Assembly: GCA_050261515.1 (NCBI GenBank)
Contig: JBLNDJ010000021.1
Span: 1 to 64,000 of the forward strand
Direction: 5' to 3'
Origin: JBLNDJ01 sp050261515
Lineage (GTDB): Bacteria > Acidobacteriota > Terriglobia > Bryobacterales > Bryobacteraceae
DNA: 64,000 nt
This document shows, piece by piece, positions 1 through 8,475 of this stretch (position 1 is its first letter; each line of letters starts with the position of its first letter). The notes under the pieces are model-generated. The model was not told the origin of the DNA, searched no databases, and saw nothing but the letters and a program-made list of their open reading frames with translations. A program made the translations under genes and the position numbers.

Positions 1-25
1 CCGCTTCCGCTTCTCCTGCCAGGAC

Positions 26-190
26 CATTCTGGAACGGAATCCTTCCGTAGCCTACAAAAATGCAGCGATCGGAAAGGCGTCCCCAGTTGCCGTGTCTCA
101 ATCCTTGACACACCGCACCCCTTTTTTCGAGAACAAGGTATCAGAAAAGGCGTCTGTCCCCTTTTTCGCCTTTTTCGCCTTTTTCGAAGC
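26..190. other. Left-edge intergenic stretch
   Basis: No gene can be supported here. The minus strand has an ATG at 26-28 with an AAGGA-like sequence upstream that could open a gene leaving the window to the left, but only nine codons are visible. The rest is spacer holding a T-rich repeat and a probable terminator for the receptor gene to the right. Confidence 0.4.
145..183 (-). terminator. Probable terminator/repeat after the first TonB receptor
   Basis: Read on the minus strand, AAAAGGCG (167-174) can pair with CGCCTTTT (145-152) around a 14 nt loop, just beyond the receptor stop. The stretch 162-186 is a short tandem array of TTTTTCGCC units. The sequence GTCTGTCCCC at 152-161 also belongs to a repeat found again at 8422-8468, so terminator and dispersed repeat coincide here. 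Confidence 0.5.
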
Positions 191-3100
191 TCAGTAGTAG
201 AACTTCAACGCGAACTGAATGTTCCTCTCCCCCTGCGACGACGTGATGATCCCGAGCCCGCCGCCCAAGCCCGTCGAGGGCGAATTCAGGATCGGGGTGT
301 TGGTCAGGTTGATCGCTTCACCGCGCAGCTCGAATCGCTTCGATTCGGTGATTGCGAACTCCTTTTGCAGGCTGAGGTCGAAGGTCGCCAGACCCGGCCC
401 TCGCACCGTTCCGACGCCGCACGAGCCGAAGTGGCCCGGCTGGGGCGCGGCGTAGGAGTTGGGATCGAACCACTGGTATCCGCCGGTGGAGGCCGGCACC
501 CGGCCGAGCACGTGCGGAGGCGCGATGCAGTCCGCGCGCGGACCACGCGAGTTGGTGTCCGAGGCGTCGCTCGCCGACACCGTCAGCGGGAAGCCGCCGT
601 GCACCGACAGAATGCCGCCCAGATTCCAGCCGCCGAGTATCGCGTTGGTCGCGCCGCCCATGCCGTTGGCCCAGCGGCGGCCCTTGCCGAAGGGCAGCTC
701 ATAGACCGCGTAGCCGGTCACCACGTGCGCCACGTCGAAGAAGCACGGGCCCCACTCGGCCGCCATGTCGTAGAGGTTCTGCGCGTAAGCCGAGGTCGGG
801 GCCGACTGCCCGCCGGCTCCGTAGTAGCCGATCGAATTGGTCATGCACTTGGAAAACGTGTAGGCCGCCTGTGCCTGAAGGCCGCTGCTGAAGCGCTTCT
901 GGAGGACCGCCTGGAGCGCGTTGTACTTCTGCGAGCCGTTCGACGCCGTGCCCGAGATCTGCGAGAGCGAGTCGCGCAGCGTAGGGTTCCCGCCAAGGTA
1001 CGGGCTCGGCGTGATGCTGCCGTCCGGGTGCAGTTGCTGCTGGAGGTAGGGCATGGGGACCGCCAGATGGGTGCCGCGCTGGCCCACGTAGCCCACCTGG
1101 AACGTCAGCGTGTTGGTGAACTGGTGCTGAACGGTGAAGTTCCACTGCTGCACGCTCGCGGGTCGCACGTTGGGATCCCAGAGGCGAATCAGCGCGTCCT
1201 GGAAAGGATTGTCGCCCGAGGGCGCCAGCAGTCCCTGGCCGGTGGTTGTGGCCGGCAGGGGCGTCGTGAAGTAGTTCGTCTGAAACTCCGGGATGCGGAA
1301 CGGCGGGTTCATCGGCAGCCGCAGGTTCGTGCCCGTCCCTTCGAGATACGAGGAAAGCGTGTAGGCCGCCCGTATCACCGTGTTGCCGCCGCCGGGCGTC
1401 CACGCAATGCCCACGCGCGGCTGAAAGTTGAGGCCGCCGTTGTAGGAGTTGTACAGCCCTCGGTTGCCGTAAATGTTGGGCTGGTTCGCGAACTGCACCG
1501 CGCCGCTCAGCAGATCGAAGTTCGTCTGCCGGTCTTTCACCTCGACCCACGGCGTGTGGTTTTCATACCGCAGGCCGAGGTTCAGAGTCAGCGTGTTTCG
1601 CAGGCGGAAGTCGTCCTGCACGTAGCCCGCGTAGACGGTGGAGCGCTGGCCCCAGGTGCCCGGGTTGCCGACGCCGCGGCCGAAGGAGTCCGGCAGGCCA
1701 AGGAAGAAATCAGCCTCGCCTGCGCCTGCGCCGCCGCCGGCCACGGCCAGCGGATTCGGTCCGGCCGTGAAGCGGCCGCTGAAGTTCATGAATCCCCACA
1801 GGCCGTTGTTGCCGCCGTAGAACGGGTCGATGCGCTCGCGGAAAATCTGAAACCCGGTGTGGACGATGTGCTTCGATTTCGTGATCACGAGGTTGTCCTC
1901 GGCCTGGATTACGGTCGAGGGGAACAACTGGTAGATGTTCGAATTCCCGGCCGCCGCCGCGCCGTTCGGCCCGGTGATGACGCCGCCCGAGATGTTGAGC
2001 GCCAGCAAGCCGGGACCGCGCTGGTTGCCGTTGGCAATTCCCAACTGCTCGGCGACGTTGCCCAGATCGCTGGGCGATGTCCCGAGGTTGGTCAGAATGT
2101 AGTTGACGCCTGCGCGCGCTTCGTTCACCAGCGTCGGGCCGAAGGTGTGGGTCCAGTCGAGCACGCCGCTGTGGATCGGCGCGAAGTCGAAGGCGTTGAA
2201 GACCAGCGGCTGCGAGTTCGTCGTCGGGCTGTCGAGGAAGCTCTGGGAGTAGCGGGCGTAGAAGTGGTCCTTCGACGTGATGTTCCAATCGACCTTGGCG
2301 TCACCCTGGTTGACGTTGATCGCGCTGCGCTGGGCGTCGAACGCGTTGTTGGTCAGGCTGGCGTTCACTGCCCGCGGATAGAGCGGCGACGCGAACAGGT
2401 TGGCGGCCACCGGATCGAGCAGGTTCAGCGGAATCTGGTTGTTCGGGAAGGGCTGCCGCTGGCCGTTCACGATGTTGAACGGGTTGAAGAGCTGAATTCC
2501 CTTTTCGGTGAGCAACTGCGAGAAGTCGCCCCTGCGTTCGGCGTCGGTGTAGACCGTGTACGGGAAGATCGTGTTCGGCCGGTTGAAGCGCTGGCCCTGA
2601 TAATCGACGAAGAAGAACAGCTTGTCCTTCTTGATGGGCCCGCCGAGCGTGGCGCCGAACATGTTCCACCGCAGCGCGGCCTTGGGCGACCCCGACCAGT
2701 TGTTCGACCAGCTGTTCGCGTTGAGCTTGTCGTTCCGGAAGAACTCGAACAGGTCGCCGTGGTATTGGTTGGTTCCCGATTTGATCTGCGTGCTGATGAT
2801 GCCGCCCTGGAAGTTGCCGAACTCGGCGGACGCGTTGTTGGTGATCATGTTGAATTCCTGGATGGCGTCCACGCTGGGCGTGTAGCCCACCAGGTTGTCG
2901 GATACCTGGTTGTTGTCCAGGCCGTCGAGCAAGAAGTTGTTCGCCTGCTCGCGGTTGCCGTTCACGTAGGGCCGGCCCGCGCCGAAGTTGTCGCTGGGCG
3001 TCGTCATCGTGGACGGGTTCGGATGCACGCTGCCGGGCGCCAGCAGAGTCAACTGCACATAGTTGCGCGTGGCGAGCGGCAGCGCGACGTTCGTCGTGGC

Positions 3101-3514
3101 GTTGATGACCGTGTTCACCTGCGCCGCTTCGGTCTGGAGCAGAGGCAATTCGCTCGTGACCTCGACGGTCTCGGTTACTTCTCCCAGTTTCATCTGAACA
3201 TCGATCCGCGCCGTTTGGTTCAATTCCAGCGTAAAAGCCGGCCGCAACGCGGTCTGGAAGCCTTTGGCCTCCACGCGCACTTCGTAGCTCCCGGTAGGAA
3301 GGCGCGGAAAATTGTAGACGCCTTCACTATTTGTGGTTGTGGTCCACACGGTGCCCCGCGCCGTGTCCTTGGCCGTGACGGCCGCGTTGGCGATCTGGGC
3401 TCCGGTCGGATCGGTCACCACGCCGGTGATGGCACCGGTGATTTGCTGGCCGAACGCGGCCTCCGGCGCCAGTATGGCGCCAAACAGACATGCGAATACG
3501 CAGACAGTTTTCAT
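191..3514 (-). CDS. TonB-dependent receptor, Oar-like, with carboxypeptidase regulatory domain
   Basis: An outer-membrane protein of 1107 residues. Residues 1-22 form a signal peptide starting MKTVCVFACLFG. A carboxypeptidase-type regulatory domain follows at about 25-105 (GxVTDPTGAxIxxAxVT, later LPTGSYEVRVEAKGF), then a plug-like region with the typical NxxxLDGxDNN motif near residue 200. The rest is a long barrel ending in an aromatic residue (FALKFYY), as outer-membrane barrels do. The start at 3514 was chosen over an upstream in-frame start because it opens the signal peptide. Such proteins are common in Acidobacteria and presumably import glycans or other large ligands; the ligand cannot be read from sequence. 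It is transcribed divergently from the membrane winged-helix protein at 3663. Confidence 0.9.
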   Translation of the reverse strand: MKTVCVFACLFGAILAPEAAFGQQITGAITGVVTDPTGAQIANAAVTAKDTARGTVWTTTTNSEGVYNFPRLPTGSYEVRVEAKGFQTALRPAFTLELNQTARIDVQMKLGEVTETVEVTSELPLLQTEAAQVNTVINATTNVALPLATRNYVQLTLLAPGSVHPNPSTMTTPSDNFGAGRPYVNGNREQANNFLLDGLDNNQVSDNLVGYTPSVDAIQEFNMITNNASAEFGNFQGGIISTQIKSGTNQYHGDLFEFFRNDKLNANSWSNNWSGSPKAALRWNMFGATLGGPIKKDKLFFFVDYQGQRFNRPNTIFPYTVYTDAERRGDFSQLLTEKGIQLFNPFNIVNGQRQPFPNNQIPLNLLDPVAANLFASPLYPRAVNASLTNNAFDAQRSAINVNQGDAKVDWNITSKDHFYARYSQSFLDSPTTNSQPLVFNAFDFAPIHSGVLDWTHTFGPTLVNEARAGVNYILTNLGTSPSDLGNVAEQLGIANGNQRGPGLLALNISGGVITGPNGAAAAGNSNIYQLFPSTVIQAEDNLVITKSKHIVHTGFQIFRERIDPFYGGNNGLWGFMNFSGRFTAGPNPLAVAGGGAGAGEADFFLGLPDSFGRGVGNPGTWGQRSTVYAGYVQDDFRLRNTLTLNLGLRYENHTPWVEVKDRQTNFDLLSGAVQFANQPNIYGNRGLYNSYNGGLNFQPRVGIAWTPGGGNTVIRAAYTLSSYLEGTGTNLRLPMNPPFRIPEFQTNYFTTPLPATTTGQGLLAPSGDNPFQDALIRLWDPNVRPASVQQWNFTVQHQFTNTLTFQVGYVGQRGTHLAVPMPYLQQQLHPDGSITPSPYLGGNPTLRDSLSQISGTASNGSQKYNALQAVLQKRFSSGLQAQAAYTFSKCMTNSIGYYGAGGQSAPTSAYAQNLYDMAAEWGPCFFDVAHVVTGYAVYELPFGKGRRWANGMGGATNAILGGWNLGGILSVHGGFPLTVSASDASDTNSRGPRADCIAPPHVLGRVPASTGGYQWFDPNSYAAPQPGHFGSCGVGTVRGPGLATFDLSLQKEFAITESKRFELRGEAINLTNTPILNSPSTGLGGGLGIITSSQGERNIQFALKFYY

Positions 3515-3584
3515 GCGAACAAAGACCCCACGGTTATGCTGGGGCGAAGCGCTCGCGCTGTCCAGTTCGCAACCGTTGCCGGAA

Positions 3585-3606
3585 GCGTTCGTAACGTAAC
3601 GAACGC
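3585..3606. promoter_or_regulatory. 22 bp dyad between receptor and regulator genes
   Basis: The arms GCGTTCGT and ACGAACGC flank a 6 bp centre, giving 20 of 22 symmetric positions. A related half-site TTCGCAAC lies at 3566-3573, 22 bp before TTCGTAAC at 3588. The dyad lies 71 bp from the receptor start and 57 bp from the regulator start, just upstream of an extended -10. It is a good operator candidate; the binding protein is unknown. Confidence 0.5.
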
Positions 3607-3624
3607 AGTGCATCCCGTTGGGTT

Positions 3625-3633
3625 TGCTACAAT
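3625..3633 (+). promoter_or_regulatory. Extended -10 promoter candidate for the winged-helix gene
   Basis: TGCTACAAT matches the TGnTATAAT extended -10 pattern with no clear -35. It would start transcription near 3640, placing the dyad at 3585-3606 in the -35 to -55 zone. Confidence 0.4.
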
Positions 3634-3662
3634 CGAGGACAGACGTGGATTAAGGGGTCTTC

Positions 3663-4805
3663 ATGCAGGAGGCAGGCCCGAAGGAAGTCGCTTCGGTGCG
3701 CGAAGAATTAGCCCGGATATTGGCCAGCCGCGAATTCCGATCGAGCAAGCGCAGCCAGGATTTCCTCCGTTATGTGGTCGAGGCGGCGCTGGACGGCCGC
3801 GCGAGCAGCCTCAAAGAGCGCACGATCGGGATCGATGTGTTTGGCAGGCCGCCTGAGTACGATCCAAGCGGCGATGCGACGGTGCGCGTGAAGGCCGGCG
3901 AGGTGCGGAAGCGCCTGGGGCTGTACTATGCGGGCGAAGGAGCGCGGAGCGAGGTTCGGATCGAGCTGCCCGGCGGGGCCTACGTGCCCGAGTTTGTCCA
4001 CACGCCGCAGAACGGCAAGGTTCCCGAGCCCCCGCCGCCCGCCAGGTCGCGCGCGGCGCCGGCGCTTCTGGTTGTAGGCCTCCTGGCCGCGGCGGCACTG
4101 CTGCTGGGCATCCGCGAGCGCCGCGACAACTCCGCCATGCACCGCTTCTGGGGGCCGGTGCTCGAAGGCGGGGCGCCGGTATCGTTGTGCGCGTCGTTCG
4201 TTCCGGTGTGGGGCTTGCGCGACCCGGCCGCGAGCGCCGCCGCGCGCCGGGAAGACTTCGTGCCGCTTGCGGACCAGTTCGTCGCGGGCGGCGACCTGGT
4301 GGCGGTTTCCGAAATCGGGTCCATGCTGACCCGAATGAAGCGGCCTTTCCAGCTCCGCATGGGCAACGAGGTTTCCTTCGAAGATCTGCGCGCGGGCCCG
4401 TCGATTCTGGTCGGCTATTCTTATACGCGATGGCGCGAGATCAGCCGGCAAATGCGCTTTTTTATCGATACTTCGCGCCGCCCTATGGGGATTACCGATA
4501 ACGGCGCTCCTACGAAATGGACGCTCGCCAGCCTGCCTCCGGACCGCCGCACCACCGAGGATTACGCCATCGTTTCGCGCGTATTTCATCCTTATATGCG
4601 CGCAATGCTGGTCGAAGTGGCCGGAATCACGCAATACGGGACGGCGGCGGCGGCGGACCTGGTGACGAGCCCCGACCAGCTGAGCGAAGCGCTCCGGAAC
4701 GCGCCGCCGGGCTGGCAGACGAAGAACCTGCAACTGGTGCTCCACGTAAAGGTCATTTCAGGCGCGCCCGCGCCTCCGCGCCTCGTGGCCAGTCATTTCT
4801 GGTAA
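3663..4805 (+). CDS. Membrane-bound winged-helix (ToxR-like) regulator candidate
   Basis: A protein of 380 residues in three parts. Residues 1-115 look like an OmpR-type winged helix, with FLRYVVEAALDGR, an LKERTIGIDVFGR helix, VRVKAGEVRKRLG as the likely recognition region, and a closing IELPGGAYVPEF wing. One membrane segment lies at about 135-150 (LLVVGLLAAAALLLG). About 230 residues follow, presumably outside the cytoplasm. The same architecture, with alignable N- and C-terminal parts, recurs at 57671-58993. Known one-component regulators of this layout are ToxR and CadC; assigning DNA binding here is an inference from pattern. The gene diverges from a TonB receptor, its most likely target, across a 148 bp gap with a dyad. 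Confidence 0.7.
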   Translation: MQEAGPKEVASVREELARILASREFRSSKRSQDFLRYVVEAALDGRASSLKERTIGIDVFGRPPEYDPSGDATVRVKAGEVRKRLGLYYAGEGARSEVRIELPGGAYVPEFVHTPQNGKVPEPPPPARSRAAPALLVVGLLAAAALLLGIRERRDNSAMHRFWGPVLEGGAPVSLCASFVPVWGLRDPAASAAARREDFVPLADQFVAGGDLVAVSEIGSMLTRMKRPFQLRMGNEVSFEDLRAGPSILVGYSYTRWREISRQMRFFIDTSRRPMGITDNGAPTKWTLASLPPDRRTTEDYAIVSRVFHPYMRAMLVEVAGITQYGTAAAADLVTSPDQLSEALRNAPPGWQTKNLQLVLHVKVISGAPAPPRLVASHFW

Positions 4806-4863
4806 ATTGAGGTGTTGCCTAATTCGGCCGAAATTCCAGCCCTGGCGACCGCGAGGAGAAAAC

Positions 4864-5223
4864 TTGAAAAGCATTTTTGTTGGGAATCTGGATTTCGGCA
4901 CTACCGAAGATTCGATCCGCAGCCTGTTCGAGCAGCATGGAGCGGTGGATCGCGTCAACGTGATCCGGGATCGCGACACCGGCCAGCCCCGCGGATTCGC
5001 GTTCGTCGAGATGGCGGACTCCTCCGAGGCGGAGCGGGCGATTACGGCGCTTAACGGCTCCAGCCTGGATGGCCGTGCGATCAATGTCAACGAAGCCCGC
5101 CCGCGGGCCGAGCGCCCCGGTTTCGGCGGCGGCGGTGGCGGGTTCCGCGGGAACCGCAGCGGTGGCGGCGGACGCCCGGGCGGCGGTGGCGGCCGCGGCG
5201 GGCGGCGCGAGCCGCGCTGGTAG
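4864..5223 (+). CDS. RRM-domain RNA-binding protein with glycine-rich tail
   Basis: A small protein of 119 residues. A single RRM fold covers about 1-80, with RNP2 (IFVGNL) and RNP1 (RGFAFVEM) both intact. A tail of Gly and Arg repeats follows (about 85-119), resembling the cold-induced Rbp proteins of cyanobacteria. It should bind single-stranded RNA in the cytoplasm. The TTG start at 4864 was chosen because GAGGAG lies just upstream and the RRM begins immediately; a longer frame from 4807 adds residues unlike the family. It sits alone between unrelated genes. Confidence 0.88.
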   Translation: MKSIFVGNLDFGTTEDSIRSLFEQHGAVDRVNVIRDRDTGQPRGFAFVEMADSSEAERAITALNGSSLDGRAINVNEARPRAERPGFGGGGGGFRGNRSGGGGRPGGGGGRGGRREPRW

Positions 5224-5289
5224 TGAGGCGCGCGGATAGCTTAGGCCGCGCCGGCGTGAACAGCGACTGGAGCGCGAATCGCACTGGAC

Positions 5290-5306
5290 GCGCGAATCGC
5301 GCTTTT
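5290..5306 (+). terminator. Weak intrinsic terminator candidate after the RRM gene
   Basis: A GCGCG/CGCGC stem with a three-base loop is followed by four T residues. GCGCGAATCGC also occurs as a direct repeat about 20 bp upstream. The stem is short, so confidence is modest. Confidence 0.35.
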
Positions 5307-5356
5307 GGCATGAACAGCGCCAACTGCGGCATAATATCTGCTGAAGAAGGGTTTTC

Positions 5357-7009
5357 TTGTCTCCACATCCGAAGGGCTCTAATGCCCGTATACTCCTAGC
5401 CTCTGTTTTCGGCCCATACGCTCGCGACGACGAATTCGGGAGCCGCTCCATCAACCCGATGGAGCTGTACCACAACCAGGTGACGCGCTCCCAGGGCGCG
5501 TTCTCGCTACGCATGTTCCACCGCTCGTGGGGGATCATGATGATCCAGTCGAACATTTCCGCGCCTTGCACGGTGCTCGACTTTCCCACGCGCGAGATCT
5601 TCGCGCGCGAGCTGGCCTCGGGACAATACGACATCGTCGGCATCTCGTCGATCATCGTCAACGTCGGCAAGGTGCGTGAAATGTGCCGCATGGTGCGCGA
5701 GCTTTCGCCGAACTCGGAGATCGTTGTCGGCGGCCATGTCACGGCGATTCCCGGCATCGAGCAGATGGTGGACGCCGACCACTACGTGCGCGGCGAAGGC
5801 ATTGCGTGGATGCGGCGGCACCTCGGCGAGGACGAGAGCGCTCCAATCCGCCATCCGCATATCGCCTCCGGCTTCCGGCGCAGGTTGCTCGGCATGCGTA
5901 TTCCGGATTTTAAGGGCTCAACCGCCGCGACCATCATCCCGTCGGTGGGGTGCCCGATGGGGTGCAATTTCTGCACGACTTCCGCGTTTTTCGGCGGAAA
6001 GGGCAAGCAAATCGACTTTCTGAAGACCGGGGACGAGCTCTACGAAGTGATGCTCGACGCCGAGCGCGAGTTCGGCATGCAATCGTTCTTCGTCATGGAC
6101 GAGAACTTCCTGCTGAACCGACCGCGCGCGCTCGAGCTGCTGGAGCGCATGCGGCAGGGCAAGAAGGCGTGGGAGTTTTACGTCTTCTCGTCGGCGAATG
6201 CGATCCGCAAGTACACGATGCAGGAGCTGGTGGAACTCGGCGTTTCGTGGATGTGGATGGGCCTGGAGTCGGCCAACTCGTCCTACGGCAAGCTGAAGGG
6301 CACCGACACGCTCAAGCTCACGCGCGAGCTGCGCCGCAACGGGATACGCGTGCTCGGCTCGACCATCGTCGGCCTGGAGCACCACACGCCCGACAACATC
6401 GTCGATGAGATCGAGCACGCGGTCGAGCACAACACCGACTTTCACCAGTTCATGTTGTATACGCCGGTGCCGGGCACGCCGCTCTACCAGGAGATCGGGG
6501 AGCAGGGGCGCCTGCTCGACGTGGACCTGGCCGACATACACGGCCAGTTCAAGTTCAATTTCAAGCACGCCGCGATCTCGCGCGACGATTCGAAGAAGTT
6601 CCTCGACTACGCCTTTCTGCGCGATTTCCAGCGCAACGGCCCGAGCCTGGCGCGCATCATCCGGACGACCTTCGAGGGCTGGAAGCAGTACCGCAATCAC
6701 GCCGACGCCCGCATCCGGGCGCGATTCGAGCGCGACGCGCGCGCGCTGCGGACCGTCTACGCGAGCGCGCTGTGGGCCATGGAGCGGCGGCTCCGCAAGA
6801 CGAACACGGCGCTCAGCGAGCGCATGCGGGCGCTACAGCAGGAACTCGAGCGCGCCTTCGGGCCGCTGTCTGCGTTTTCGGCCAACGTGCTCGGACCGGC
6901 GCTGCTGTGGAGCGCATGGCGCGAAGAACGGCGGCTGGCGCGCGGCAAGACCTACGAGCCGCCGACGATCATCGAGCGGATGAACTGGCCCGCGGAAGGT
7001 CCGGCGTAA
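5357..7009 (+). CDS. B12-binding-type radical SAM protein
   Basis: A protein of 550 residues. An N-terminal cobalamin-binding-like Rossmann domain covers about 10-150 (YDIVGISSIIVNVGK, EIVVGGHVT) but lacks a clear DxHxxG cobalamin-ligating motif. A radical SAM barrel follows, with the iron-sulfur motif CPMGCNFC near residue 200 and the later VPGTPLYxE motif. The C-terminal 130 residues are helical and Arg-rich. The TTG start has a GAAGAAGG ribosome-binding site 6 bp upstream. B12-type radical SAM enzymes methylate or join carbon centres in lipids, antibiotics and pigments; the substrate here is not evident. Enzymes making membrane-spanning lipids have a similar layout, but that link is speculative. 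Confidence 0.85.
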   Translation: MSPHPKGSNARILLASVFGPYARDDEFGSRSINPMELYHNQVTRSQGAFSLRMFHRSWGIMMIQSNISAPCTVLDFPTREIFARELASGQYDIVGISSIIVNVGKVREMCRMVRELSPNSEIVVGGHVTAIPGIEQMVDADHYVRGEGIAWMRRHLGEDESAPIRHPHIASGFRRRLLGMRIPDFKGSTAATIIPSVGCPMGCNFCTTSAFFGGKGKQIDFLKTGDELYEVMLDAEREFGMQSFFVMDENFLLNRPRALELLERMRQGKKAWEFYVFSSANAIRKYTMQELVELGVSWMWMGLESANSSYGKLKGTDTLKLTRELRRNGIRVLGSTIVGLEHHTPDNIVDEIEHAVEHNTDFHQFMLYTPVPGTPLYQEIGEQGRLLDVDLADIHGQFKFNFKHAAISRDDSKKFLDYAFLRDFQRNGPSLARIIRTTFEGWKQYRNHADARIRARFERDARALRTVYASALWAMERRLRKTNTALSERMRALQQELERAFGPLSAFSANVLGPALLWSAWREERRLARGKTYEPPTIIERMNWPAEGPA

Positions 7010-7024
7010 GACAATAGATACTCC

Positions 7025-8416
7025 ATGAAGAAGAGCACCCTGCTGTTGCTGGGGGCGGCGGCGGCCGTGTTTGCGCAGAGCGGCACGGTGGTCGTGCGGC
7101 CCGTCGAGAGCGATAAGATCCTGGTGAATCCCGGGATGGGGATTCAGACGTTTCAGCGGTTCAACGGGGATGCGATCAACCCCGGGATCCGCTGGTCCGA
7201 GGTCGGGCCGGAGAAGAAGATCGAGCCGGCCGCGGCGAAACCGGATTTCCCCGAGGCCTCGGTCGCGTACCTGCGCTGGTTCTGGTCACAACTCGAGCCG
7301 GAACAGGGCAAGTACAACTGGTCGATCCTCGACAACGCGCTCGAGAGCGCGCGCGAGCACGGGCAGAAAATTATGATCCGGATGATGCCCTACGACCAGG
7401 GGCATCCGCTGCCGGAGTGGTATCGGAATTCGGGCGCGCGGCGGGCGAACAAGCCTACCGATGAGGACGGCAAAATCTGGTCCCCGGACGCCGACGATCC
7501 GCTTTACGCGAAGCACTGGAACGCGCTCGTACGAGCCGCGGGGGCGCGCTACGACGGGCACCCGTATCTCGACAGTGTCGATATCTCGACGGTCGGTTAT
7601 TGGGGCGAGGGATGGGGGCCGTATCTGCCTTCGTGGGCGGTGCAGAAGGAGCTCATCGACGTCCATTTCGAGGCCTTCCGGCGTACACCGCTGCTGATGA
7701 ACTTCGACGCGCTCGAGGCGCTGCGCTACGGCACCCAGCGCGGGGCGGGATGGCGGCTCGACTGCTGGGGCGACCTGGGCCGTCCGCGCAGGAATTTCGC
7801 GCACATGTACGATGTTTACCCGCAGCAGGTGGTGAAGGCGGATGCGCAGAACGTGTGGCAGCGCAGCCCGGTGTCGCTCGAGACGTGCGGCACGGTAGGG
7901 TCGTGGAAGCAGTGGGGGTACAACGAGCGGCAGCTCGATTACATCCTGGAGCAGGCGCTGCGGTGGCACGCTTCGACGATCAACATCAAGTCGAGCGCGA
8001 TTCCGGCGGAGTGGAAGGCGAAGTTCGATGAGTTCCAGAAGAAGATCGGCTACCGGTTCGTGCTGCGGAAGCTGGAGTATCCCGGCGCGGTAAAGCGCGG
8101 GTCGATGGCGCGGGTTTCGATGTGGTGGCTGAACGCGGGTGTGTCGCCGGTGTATGGCGACTACAAGCTGGCGATTCAGTTGAGCTCGGCGAAGGGGGCC
8201 GCGGTGATACACACGCCGGCCGATGTGAAGAAGTGGCTGCCGGGCGATGCGGTTTTCGAGGACACGGTGTACGTGCCCGATACGCTTGCGCCGGGGGACT
8301 ACCGGTTCCGCGTGGCGCTGCTCGATGCGCGCACCCAGCGCCCGGCGATCCGCCTCGCGATTGAAGGCGGCGACGCCGACGGCTGGTACGATTTGGGCGC
8401 GATTCGGGTGGAGTAA
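7025..8416 (+). CDS. Secreted DUF4832-type protein
   Basis: A protein of 463 residues with an N-terminal signal peptide (MKKSTLLLLGAAAAVFAQ). The mature start LVNPGMGIQTFQRF is the hallmark NPGMG opening of DUF4832 proteins. A TIM-barrel-like region follows (YLRWFWSQLEPEQGKYNW, then IMIRMMPYD, typical of glycoside-hydrolase-like folds), and the last 110 residues look like a beta-sandwich. Its role in polysaccharide handling is an inference; the reaction is unknown. It starts 15 bp after the radical SAM gene and may share its transcript. Confidence 0.75.
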   Translation: MKKSTLLLLGAAAAVFAQSGTVVVRPVESDKILVNPGMGIQTFQRFNGDAINPGIRWSEVGPEKKIEPAAAKPDFPEASVAYLRWFWSQLEPEQGKYNWSILDNALESAREHGQKIMIRMMPYDQGHPLPEWYRNSGARRANKPTDEDGKIWSPDADDPLYAKHWNALVRAAGARYDGHPYLDSVDISTVGYWGEGWGPYLPSWAVQKELIDVHFEAFRRTPLLMNFDALEALRYGTQRGAGWRLDCWGDLGRPRRNFAHMYDVYPQQVVKADAQNVWQRSPVSLETCGTVGSWKQWGYNERQLDYILEQALRWHASTINIKSSAIPAEWKAKFDEFQKKIGYRFVLRKLEYPGAVKRGSMARVSMWWLNAGVSPVYGDYKLAIQLSSAKGAAVIHTPADVKKWLPGDAVFEDTVYVPDTLAPGDYRFRVALLDARTQRPAIRLAIEGGDADGWYDLGAIRVE

Positions 8417-8421
8417 CTCCG

Positions 8422-8471
8422 AAAGGGGACAGACGCCTTTTTTTACGAAAAAGGGGTCTGTCCCCTTTTTT
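8422..8471 (+). terminator. Hairpin with T run between convergent genes; dispersed repeat
   Basis: AAAGGGGACAGAC (8422-8434) and GTCTGTCCCCTTT (8456-8468) form a perfect 13 bp stem followed by further T residues, a good intrinsic terminator for the DUF4832 gene. The left half matches 146-166 in reverse complement over about 20 bases, so it is also a copy of a dispersed palindromic repeat. Repeats with a GGGGACAG core are widespread in bacterial intergenic regions. Confidence 0.65.
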
Positions 8472-8475
8472 GAAC

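Noticed and set aside
365..3856. Long open frame opposite the first receptor gene
   Set aside because: It lies antisense to a clearly recognisable TonB receptor, has low-complexity Arg/Ala/Val-rich composition typical of GC-rich shadows, and shows no family motif.
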